Shown here: one piece after another, positions 1-5,098 of the stretch
How positions within the stretch are numbered: position 1 is the first letter of the stretch
Layout of the letters: each line of letters starts with the position of its first letter
Source of the DNA: an uncultured Saprospiraceae bacterium
Lineage (GTDB): Bacteria; Bacteroidota; Bacteroidia; Chitinophagales; Saprospiraceae
Assembly: GCA_937942465.1 (NCBI GenBank)
Contig: CALDEO010000262.1
Location: 1-5,098, forward strand
Reading direction: 5' to 3'
Length of the DNA stretch: 5,098 nt
Program-made: the position numbers and the translations under genes
The notes under the pieces: model-generated
Told to the model about the DNA's origin: nothing
Seen by the model: the letters and a program-made list of their open reading frames with translations, nothing else
The model's database searches: none

Positions 1-2
1 GC

Positions 3-3000
3 ATCTCTCACTACGATATCGTATGAGCCGCCACCTTGCGTAGTTGTGAATACATTGTTTGATTGAAAACTAGCGCCACCATCAATACTGTATTCTAATG
101 CTCCGGTACCACCACTTGCAATTATTGTTATTTCTAATCCGTTAGAGGTAGCCGTTACAGCGATAGCATTAGGCTGAGCTACGACTAGATTGTTGATCTC
201 AAATACAACTCCGTTGGCATCCTTTACATAAGCGATATATGTACCAGCATTAAGATTGTCAAATTGATTAGAAGATTGATAGTCAACGCTATTGAGGCTG
301 TACTCATATGGCATCACACCATTACTAGCCGATACGATGATGAACCCAGAATCTCCACCAAAGCAAACTGCATCATTGACTGCAGCTACAGCCGATACAG
401 GGACTGCTGTAATCTCTAATGTTACTAATGTCAGACATGCGTTGGCATCTCTTACATAGATTGTATAGTTGCCATTATTGTCAAATGAAAATAGATTATC
501 TGAGGTATAGTTGCTTGCATCAATACTGTACTCATATGGAGCAGTACCGCCGATTACATCTATTGTTGCTTCAGTCATATTTATCGTTGGTGTTGCTACG
601 ATTGGGTCTGGCTCCGCTATAGTTACGGACTCAGTATATACCTTGCCTCCAGCATCTTTGACATATACATCATAGCTACCGATAGCAAGTGATGTGTAGT
701 TATTCTGTTCGGAGTAGTTAGAGCCATCAAGGCTGTACACATAAGGTGATATACCACCCATACCCACGAAGTCAAGAGCTCCTGACATATCATCAGGGCA
801 CAACGTATTGATAGCGTCGAGTCGCTCAAAACTAAGTGCAGCGATATCGATTGTAAATGTGTTTTCACCGATACAGTCATTTGTATCTTTTGCATAGATG
901 GTATAGGTCCCGTTGGGTAGATCTAAGAACGTATTATCTGCTTGATAAGTTACTTGATCGATACTATACTGATAGTCTCCATTACCACCTTCTGCGTTGA
1001 TTACAAGATTGTATAAGTCTAAGTTTGATTCTAAAGTTATAGGCTCAGGCTGAGCTACATTCACAGGGTTAGAGCTGATGACTGACTGCGATGCATCTTT
1101 GATTGTAATTGTATATGTACCAGCTCCAATACCGTTAAATGTATTGTCAGACTGGTAATTGATACCGTCGAGGCTGTACTCATATGGAGCAATACCACCG
1201 ATTACTTCAGCATAGATACTACCATTTGCTTCGCCAAAGCATAGCGCATTTTGGGCTGTCAATGCTGTTCCTACAAACGTTTCTTGACTGATTACGATTT
1301 CAAATACTTCATTGTGAGCCCATGAAAATTCATTGGTCAATACATCAAATCTAAAGTTGTCACTTACCTCAGTATTACCATTGTGTTGGTATCTCATCTT
1401 ACCATCATTTATATCTCTTTGTGAGAATGACGACCCAAGCGTCATCACTGTATAGTTACCGTCTAGTAATATGTCTCTATCGATCGTACCGTGACTTGGT
1501 AGTGCCGTTATAGTGTAGATTGTGTTTGCTGCTTGCGACTCAGGAGCATTTAATAGACTTTCATTGATTGTTCTGTTGAGTCCTTTATTTACATACAGGA
1601 TATCTTTTTGGAGATTGACTTCTTCTACTGTGATTTCTTCACAGAACTCTAGATAGAAGTTATTTAAAGCTCCACCATCATTATTTACAAAATCTTCTAC
1701 TGTTAACTCCCATAGACCATTGACTACTTCACCCTCGATACTACTGAATGGAGTGATTGACTGGTAAGAGTCTTCGTATGTTCCACAAGCTCCTTCAAGT
1801 TGCGCTGCGCTATTGATAGATGCATCCGAGAATATCGTGTATAAGTTATCGGCATCACAACCAAAGTTAGAACCAGGGATCCCTATCTGATCTACTAAAC
1901 TAAGGCTTGTACCTGATGGCGTACTTAGGTCTATTTTGATATCTCCTATCCAAGTATGGTCCATACCTATGTAGCACGTGATACTGTTATAGTTTCCTTG
2001 ATTCTGTACTCGTAGCGTACTAGTCACTACAGATGCATTAGGAATTGATATCTCAAGCGGTAAGTTATCAGCCAGATATGTATTACAGTTAATACCTTGA
2101 GTTTGGAAGGCAAATACCTCCGTGAAAGCATCATCTGTACATATTGTATTGGCCTTAGCTCTCCAATAGTATACGGTGTTATCAAGAAGCCCACTATAGT
2201 TTATGGAGCTTGCAGATACTTCATTGGCACTATAGACTACATTGGTAAATAAGTAGTCCGTTGCAATTTCAATATTATAATTGAGGATACCATCTAATGC
2301 TGTCCAGTCTAGTACTCCATTAGTATTTAATGCTTGCTGTCCATCATTAGGAGTGAGCAATGCGAAGTTGGTGAAACTAGAAGGTTGTATCGTGATATCG
2401 AATGTCTTAGTAAGTGTTATATCAGTACCTGTAGCTGTCAGAGTTGCAGTGTATGTGCCTGGAGCACCGTTGATATTTATTATATCCATTACGGTAGATT
2501 CGGTAACAGTAAGTGGATTAGCACCAAATGTTGCTGTCGTTGTACCTGGTAACCCATCAACAGCTAAGTCTACAGTTCCCGTGAATCCTTGAAATGCTAG
2601 TGTATTAATCTCAATAGATGCATCGTCTCCAACACATGCAACAACACTACTAGAGCTAAGTGCTACAGTGAATGGAGTGGTAATAGAAAAGTCAGTATCT
2701 GAAATATCAAAAAATACATTATCACTGCATCGTATCATCAATCTAGCTTCATCCGTCTGTATGTCTGGTACCGTAAGCGTATGCATTCCGGTATTTGGTA
2801 TGTTCTCAGCTACAATGATTTCATAAGTAAGTCCTCCATCTGTTGATATCAGGATATCCACATTGGCACAGCTGATCGGTGCAGCATCAGTACCTGCAAC
2901 ATCCCATGTGACAGTTTCCATATCAGTAGAGCTCCACGTCACATTGGTGTTAGGAGATTCTACAAGAAATGGTCCTGCTTCACTATGGAAGTTTAAGACC

Positions 3001-4595
3001 AAGTCATCTTCAGCGGTACATCCTACAAGACTATTATTATCTCTTACCGTACATCTAAAGTTCATCTCTCTACTTACGAATGGGATTACTTCCCACTCAG
3101 GATTAGTATTGGTAAGTATATTATTAAGACTAGGGAAGTATCTCGCGGGACTCGATACTGGAGACTTAGAGATAAATGCAGGTCCTTGTGTATTTGTTGT
3201 TAAAGGTGGCATCGTTGCTATCTCATTATCGTATTGCTCCCAGCAGTATGTGAGGGCATCACCATCAGTATCTTCAGCCTCAGCCGTCAATACGAATGGA
3301 GTAGCAATCGGTACATTAAAGCTTGTTGTTGACTGATTGATTGTTGGTGCATTGTTGTCGGTTGTAGTTGTAATACCGCAGCTACCTCCACTTCCATTTA
3401 CTACATTATTAGCAATCTCAGCAATACTCACAGCATGAAAGTGATCATCACTAAAACCTTGGCTGTTAGGAGCACAGATACCTGCATACCCCATGATTGT
3501 ATTGGCACTTCCTACTTCCATAGAAGTAGATGTATTTCTCTGGCAACTGTTGTTCTGTGTATGATTAGCACCGAACTGGTGCCCTATCTCGTGACATACA
3601 TAGTCTACATAAAATGGGTCGTTGACTGGAGCTCCTAATCCGGTAACTCCTTGTGCTTTTATCCCATTGTTACAAGGAGATTGCAGCCTTGCAATTCCAC
3701 CACCACCTGTGCTGAATACATGGCCAATATCATATCCATCATCTCCGATTATATTGTCAATAGTGCTTTGGTTTTCACCAAGCATAGTACCACCATTATT
3801 ATTAGTATATGGATCACTATTGCCATTGAGAAATATCAGCTCATCTGTATTTGCGATAAGTATCATTGTGATACCAAGGTCAGTCTCATAGATGCCATTG
3901 ATTCGAGTCATTGCGATATTATACTCTGCAAGTACAGAGGTAATCGTGCCTCCGTGGTATGTAGCATACTCTCCAGTACATGCAAGTGCAAGTCTGTATG
4001 TTCGTAGTTGGCAGTCACCTGCTCTTTGGCTTATTACTTCATTGGTGTTTACATTACTAGTCTCGGTGCCACAACTAAATTCGTGTTGACGATCGTAGTC
4101 TTTTTTGTAATAACTTATGTATTTATTGTTGGTTGTGGTTGCATACGGATCTATAAATACACGACTCTTACCTGGTGTCATGATCATAGCATGAAATCCT
4201 TTTTGGCTGTAGCCAAATTTCGCTACAACTTGACGATCATCTACCTTGTGACCAGTGAATGATCTAATGTTAGGATATCGATCTTGCAGTCCTTTTTCGA
4301 ATACTGAAGTTTCTTCTACTTCGAATACTGCAAGAGACCCATCAGGCATCGGCAAGCTGAATAAACGCTTAGATATTGCTTTAGATTGTATTGTATTTTT
4401 GAGTTGACTTACCGCCTGCTCATAGTTGATTTCAAAAACCTTGTAGACATTAGGTACAATGACTCTAGCTTGTTCTTCTTTAGAGTCGATTGAGCGGCTT
4501 TCAGATAGTGACCATTGTGCCTTTTGTGCAAAAATAGTGATGCTAAGAAAGCATAAAATAAGGCTGAGGCCTAAGTTCGGAAGTCTATTATTCAT
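3..4595 (-). CDS. Secreted reprolysin-like zinc metalloprotease with Ig, P-domain, NG2 and SprB-type repeats (C-terminus beyond window)
   Basis: This is one open frame of 1531 codons without a stop, running off the left edge. The ATG at 4595 is chosen because a clear signal peptide follows at once, an in-frame stop lies just upstream (4656-4658), and the next in-frame Met is about 80 residues on. Residues 335-345 read HEIGHQFGANH, the metzincin zinc site (three His ligands, catalytic Glu336). The Met-turn IMGYAGIC follows with Met368. Such enzymes hydrolyse proteins outside the cell and are made as zymogens. Downstream come three Ig-like domains, an FN3-like domain, a P/Homo B domain, an NG2/CSPG repeat and six SprB-type repeats. 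Typical Bacteroidota reprolysin-like proteases are often shorter, around 600-1200 residues, so this one is large. A type IX sorting domain would be expected at the unseen C-terminus. The exact substrate is unknown. No frameshift or broken active site is visible. Confidence 0.93.
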   Translation of the reverse strand, partial: MNNRLPNLGLSLILCFLSITIFAQKAQWSLSESRSIDSKEEQARVIVPNVYKVFEINYEQAVSQLKNTIQSKAISKRLFSLPMPDGSLAVFEVEETSVFEKGLQDRYPNIRSFTGHKVDDRQVVAKFGYSQKGFHAMIMTPGKSRVFIDPYATTTNNKYISYYKKDYDRQHEFSCGTETSNVNTNEVISQRAGDCQLRTYRLALACTGEYATYHGGTITSVLAEYNIAMTRINGIYETDLGITMILIANTDELIFLNGNSDPYTNNNGGTMLGENQSTIDNIIGDDGYDIGHVFSTGGGGIARLQSPCNNGIKAQGVTGLGAPVNDPFYVDYVCHEIGHQFGANHTQNNSCQRNTSTSMEVGSANTIMGYAGICAPNSQGFSDDHFHAVSIAEIANNVVNGSGGSCGITTTTDNNAPTINQSTTSFNVPIATPFVLTAEAEDTDGDALTYCWEQYDNEIATMPPLTTNTQGPAFISKSPVSSPARYFPSLNNILTNTNPEWEVIPFVSREMNFRCTVRDNNSLVGCTAEDDLVLNFHSEAGPFLVESPNTNVTWSSTDMETVTWDVAGTDAAPISCANVDILISTDGGLTYEIIVAENIPNTGMHTLTVPDIQTDEARLMIRCSDNVFFDISDTDFSITTPFTVALSSSSVVACVGDDASIEINTLAFQGFTGTVDLAVDGLPGTTTATFGANPLTVTESTVMDIININGAPGTYTATLTATGTDITLTKTFDITIQPSSFTNFALLTPNDGQQALNTNGVLDWTALDGILNYNIEIATDYLFTNVVYSANEVSASSINYSGLLDNTVYYWRAKANTICTDDAFTEVFAFQTQGINCNTYLADNLPLEISIPNASVVTSTLRVQNQGNYNSITCYIGMDHTWIGDIKIDLSTPSGTSLSLVDQIGIPGSNFGCDADNLYTIFSDASINSAAQLEGACGTYEDSYQSITPFSSIEGEVVNGLWELTVEDFVNNDGGALNNFYLEFCEEITVEEVNLQKDILYVNKGLNRTINESLLNAPESQAANTIYTITALPSHGTIDRDILLDGNYTVMTLGSSFSQRDINDGKMRYQHNGNTEVSDNFRFDVLTNEFSWAHNEVFEIVISQETFVGTALTAQNALCFGEANGSIYAEVIGGIAPYEYSLDGINYQSDNTFNGIGAGTYTITIKDASQSVISSNPVNVAQPEPITLESNLDLYNLVINAEGGNGDYQYSIDQVTYQADNTFLDLPNGTYTIYAKDTNDCIGENTFTIDIAALSFERLDAINTLCPDDMSGALDFVGMGGISPYVYSLDGSNYSEQNNYTSLAIGSYDVYVKDAGGKVYTESVTIAEPDPIVATPTINMTEATIDVIGGTAPYEYSIDASNYTSDNLFSFDNNGNYTIYVRDANACLTLVTLEITAVPVSAVAAVNDAVCFGGDSGFIIVSASNGVMPYEYSLNSVDYQSSNQFDNLNAGTYIAYVKDANGVVFEINNLVVAQPNAIAVTATSNGLEITIIASGGTGALEYSIDGGASFQSNNVFTTTQGGGSYDIVVRD
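526..557 (-). repeat. 32-nt near-identical block, copy in repeat R4
   Basis: This is the partner of 1174-1205. It lies in a 68-residue type unit, whereas its partner lies in a 79-residue type unit. The high DNA identity therefore crosses the two repeat types. Confidence 0.85.
1174..1205 (-). repeat. 32-nt near-identical block, copy in repeat R1
   Basis: This stretch matches 526-557 at 30 of 32 bases. It encodes VIGGIAPYEYS, against VIGGTAPYEYS in the other copy. One difference changes Ile to Thr and the other is silent (GGT/GGC). It overlaps an 18-nt block at 1170-1187 that is identical to 294-311 in repeat R5. Confidence 0.85.
1287..1640 (-). other. NG2/CSPG-type (cadherin-like) repeat
   Basis: Residues 986-1103 match the layout of a chondroitin-sulfate-proteoglycan repeat: a strand with LYVNKGLNRTINESLL, then TIYTITALPSHGTIDRD, then SSFSQRDINDGKMRYQHNG, and finally VSDNFRFDVLTNEF and FEIVIS. 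The LPSHG, FxQxDIN and YxHxG elements are the hallmark. The repeat is known from animal NG2/Fras1 proteins and from bacterial adhesins. Its job here is probably adhesion or spacing. There is a single copy, directly before the SprB array. Confidence 0.8.
1641..2096 (-). other. P/Homo B domain (proprotein-convertase-like)
   Basis: Residues 834-985 show the P-domain pattern: LEISIPNASVVTSTLRVQN, then HTWIGDIKIDLSTPSGTSLSL, an internal DAS motif, and the closing GLWELTVEDFVNNDGGALNN before FYLEFC. In subtilisin-type convertases this domain stabilises the protease. In Bacteroidota it is found on several kinds of secreted enzyme. Cysteines near both ends and inside the domain may form disulfides. 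Here it sits far from the catalytic domain, so a binding role seems more likely than folding help. Confidence 0.85.
2097..3347 (-). other. Three Ig-like domains plus an FN3-like domain
   Basis: Residues 417-833 divide into four beta-rich blocks. Residues 417-538 carry TAEAEDTDGDALTYCWEQYD, a block commonly found right after the catalytic domain in these proteases. Residues 539-639 contain VTWSSTDMETVTWDV and VDILISTDGGLTYE, an Ig-like fold with an acidic, possibly calcium-binding, surface. Residues 640-736 end with GTYTATLTATGTD. Residues 737-833 have the FN3 signature LTPNDG, LDWTALDGILNYNIEIATD and TVYYWRAKA. They probably act as spacers or binding modules. Domain borders are by eye and may be off by ten residues or so. 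Confidence 0.7.
3375..4013 (-). other. Reprolysin-like (metzincin, M12B-type) catalytic domain
   Basis: Residues about 195-407 start at CQLRTYRLALACTGEYA, the usual first strand of this domain in bacteria. The zinc-binding helix HEIGHQFGANH occupies 335-345: His335, His339 and His345 bind zinc and Glu336 is the general base. Met368 in IMGYAGIC forms the Met-turn. The glycine-rich HVFSTGGGGIARL lies upstream of the zinc site, near where edge-strand residues of metzincins hold substrate. The domain ends at GSGGSCG. All key catalytic residues are intact, so activity is expected. Confidence 0.92.
4014..4526 (-). other. Propeptide region of the metalloprotease
   Basis: Residues 24-194 lie between the signal peptide and the catalytic domain. 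The segment contains the pattern LPMPDGSLAVFEVEET followed by DRYPNIRSFTGHKVDD, which I recognise as typical of the N-terminal prodomain in Bacteroidota reprolysin-like enzymes. The domain presumably keeps the enzyme inactive until it is exported. Cys175 (FSCG), about 20 residues before the catalytic domain, could act as a cysteine switch on the zinc, as in M12B proteases, but this is only inferred. Confidence 0.7.
4527..4595 (-). other. Sec signal peptide of the metalloprotease
   Basis: Residues 1-23 have a short polar start with Arg4, a hydrophobic core LGLSLILCFLSITIF, and Ala23 before Gln24, a good signal peptidase I site (IFA|Q). Cys15 sits inside the hydrophobic core and is not in a lipobox. 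The protein is therefore expected to cross the inner membrane by Sec. Confidence 0.88.
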
Positions 4596-4718
4596 ACAAT
4601 TGTGATTTTGACCCGAATATAGCAAAGAACTTATGGACTTACATACTAATCTTGGTTAAGTGTCTTGCAGAGTTTAATTGCTTCCATTTTCTATCATTTT
4701 TAGAGTGTAAGCTAAAAC
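4596..4718. other. Intergenic spacer between aminotransferase and metalloprotease
   Basis: This spacer of 123 bp separates two minus-strand genes. It should hold the 5' untranslated region of the protease and perhaps its promoter. On the minus strand, TATATTCG at 4621-4614 is one base from the Bacteroidota -7 consensus TAnnTTTG and lies 18 nt before the ATG, but no TTTG-like -33 box is at the right distance. No Shine-Dalgarno-like sequence precedes the ATG, which is usual in this phylum. A 6-bp inverted repeat (TTTTAG/CTAAAA, 4698-4717, 8-nt loop) follows the aminotransferase stop but lacks a T-run. Whether the genes are co-transcribed is undecided. Confidence 0.5.
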
Positions 4719-5098
4719 TTATTTAATACGCATTCTTATCAAGTCTTCATGTAACACTTTGTCCAAGTAGTGCATCAATAGATCTATATTTTCTTTACCG
4801 ATACACATCGGGGGCTTGATCTTGATCACATTAAGATAAGGTCCATCTGTACTCATCAAAAATCCAAGTTCTCGCATTCTATTGGCAAGGTATGCCGTCT
4901 CTTTATCAGCTGGAGCTAATGTATCTCGATCTAGTACCAGCTCCATCCCCAAGAATAAACCATGACCACGGATATCACCGATGATTGGGTGGTTTTGTTG
5001 TAGTTCTTTTAACCTTTGTAAGATGTAACTGCCCATTTCTAGCGCATGCTTTTGCAGGTTTTCATCTTCGATGATTTGCAATATCTCAGACCCGATTG
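4719..5098 (-). CDS. Class-III PLP-dependent aminotransferase, phospho-lyase-like (C-terminal part only)
   Basis: The last 125 or so codons are visible, ending with a TAA at 4719-4721; the start lies beyond the right edge and the frame stays open to it. The tail contains HPIIGDIRGHGLFLGMELVL, the conserved small-domain motif of class-III (ornithine/GABA-type) aminotransferases. It then has the pattern MSTDGPYLNVIKIKPPMC, which is closest to AGXT2-like enzymes, including the ethanolamine-phosphate and phosphohydroxylysine phospho-lyases. These are cytoplasmic, PLP-dependent enzymes. The PLP-binding lysine is upstream and not seen. In Bacteroidota such domains are often the C-terminal part of a longer protein with a kinase-like (APH) N-terminus, which would fit here but cannot be tested. 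The substrate is uncertain. An apparent start at 5081 is a TTG codon inside the domain and is not the real start. Confidence 0.88.
   Translation of the reverse strand, partial: IGSEILQIIEDENLQKHALEMGSYILQRLKELQQNHPIIGDIRGHGLFLGMELVLDRDTLAPADKETAYLANRMRELGFLMSTDGPYLNVIKIKPPMCIGKENIDLLMHYLDKVLHEDLIRMRIK

Larger units (their letters stand above)
3..1274 (-). repeat. Array of six alternating SprB-type repeats in the protease C-terminal part
   Basis: Residues 1108-1531 hold six units built around xPYEYSLDGxNYQS...F..L..GTYTIYVKDA. By position they are R1 1038-1274 (79 residues), R2 834-1037 (68), R3 600-833 (78), R4 396-599 (68), R5 162-395 (78), and R6 3-161 (53 so far, cut). Odd units have an early Cys (LCFGEANGS, LCPDDMSGA, VCFGGDSGF) and end in AQPEPI, AEPDPI or AQPNAI. 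Even units lack that start and have a late Cys (NDCIGEN, NACLTLV). SprB repeats are named from the gliding adhesin SprB and are frequent in exported Bacteroidota proteins. Unit borders were set by eye from the recurring ends. Confidence 0.88.

Noticed and set aside
623..895. Minus-strand open frame of 90 codons inside the repeat array
   Set aside because: It is in a different frame from the protease, which continues without a break through this region with clear repeat motifs.
3..1274. The regular repeats as a CRISPR array or a non-coding satellite
   Set aside because: The period is about 438 bp and the repeats are diverged and in frame throughout, with conserved protein motifs. They are coding repeats.
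2281..2592. Plus-strand open frame of about 100 codons, and a similar one at 2863-3336
   Set aside because: Both lie fully opposite the protease frame, have low-complexity Val/Ser/Pro-rich translations and match no family. They are shadows of the minus-strand gene.
3435..4262. Several overlapping short plus-strand frames opposite the catalytic domain
   Set aside because: The minus strand here encodes an intact zinc protease with all motifs. The plus-strand peptides have no recognisable domain.
4551..4553. Cys15 in the signal peptide as a lipoprotein attachment site
   Set aside because: The context LILC-FLSI lacks the small residue needed before the Cys, and hydrophobic residues continue for several positions to a better signal peptidase I site at Ala23.
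4614..4621. TATATTCG as a Bacteroidota -7 promoter box for the protease
   Set aside because: It is one mismatch from TAnnTTTG, but no -33 TTTG lies 19-21 bases upstream. I mention it as a possibility and do not annotate it as a promoter.
4698..4717. Inverted repeat TTTTAG/CTAAAA after the aminotransferase stop as a rho-independent terminator
   Set aside because: The stem is only 6 bp, nearly all A-T, with an 8-nt loop and no T-run after it on the minus strand. It is too weak to call.

Overview
The window looks like a piece of a Bacteroidota genome. The clues are a very large secreted metzincin protease followed by Ig-like, P-domain, NG2-type and SprB-type modules, a weak or absent Shine-Dalgarno sequence, and a moderately AT-rich composition. 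That grouping is an inference from protein architecture; I cannot name a genus. Flavobacteriia-like or Saprospiria-like lineages are the usual hosts of such proteins.

Both genes lie on the minus strand. At the right edge (4719-5098) is the C-terminal part of a class-III PLP-dependent aminotransferase. Its tail most resembles the ethanolamine-phosphate / hydroxylysine phospho-lyase (AGXT2-like) branch. A 123-bp spacer (4596-4718) follows. Then one uninterrupted reading frame runs from an ATG at 4595 off the left edge at base 3: 1531 codons with no stop.

Reading that frame from its N-terminus gives: a Sec signal peptide (1-23); a propeptide (24-194); a reprolysin-like zinc protease domain (about 195-407) with a complete HExxHxxGxxH motif and Met-turn; three Ig-like domains and an FN3-like domain (417-833); a P/Homo B domain (834-985); an NG2/CSPG (cadherin-like) repeat (986-1103); and an array of six SprB-type repeats (1108-1531), the last one cut by the window. 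The six repeats alternate strictly between a 78-79-residue type and a 68-residue type, giving a unit of about 146 residues (438 bp). A 32-nt block is nearly identical between units of different type.

The two genes have no obvious functional link. The protease is probably an exported, possibly surface-attached enzyme that attacks extracellular protein, with the long non-catalytic tail for substrate or surface binding. Export by the type IX system is likely but unproven, because the C-terminus that would carry the sorting domain is outside the window. I see no RNA gene, insertion sequence, CRISPR array or phage feature. The protease is unusual mainly in its modular architecture; I found no convincing sign of a wholly new system.
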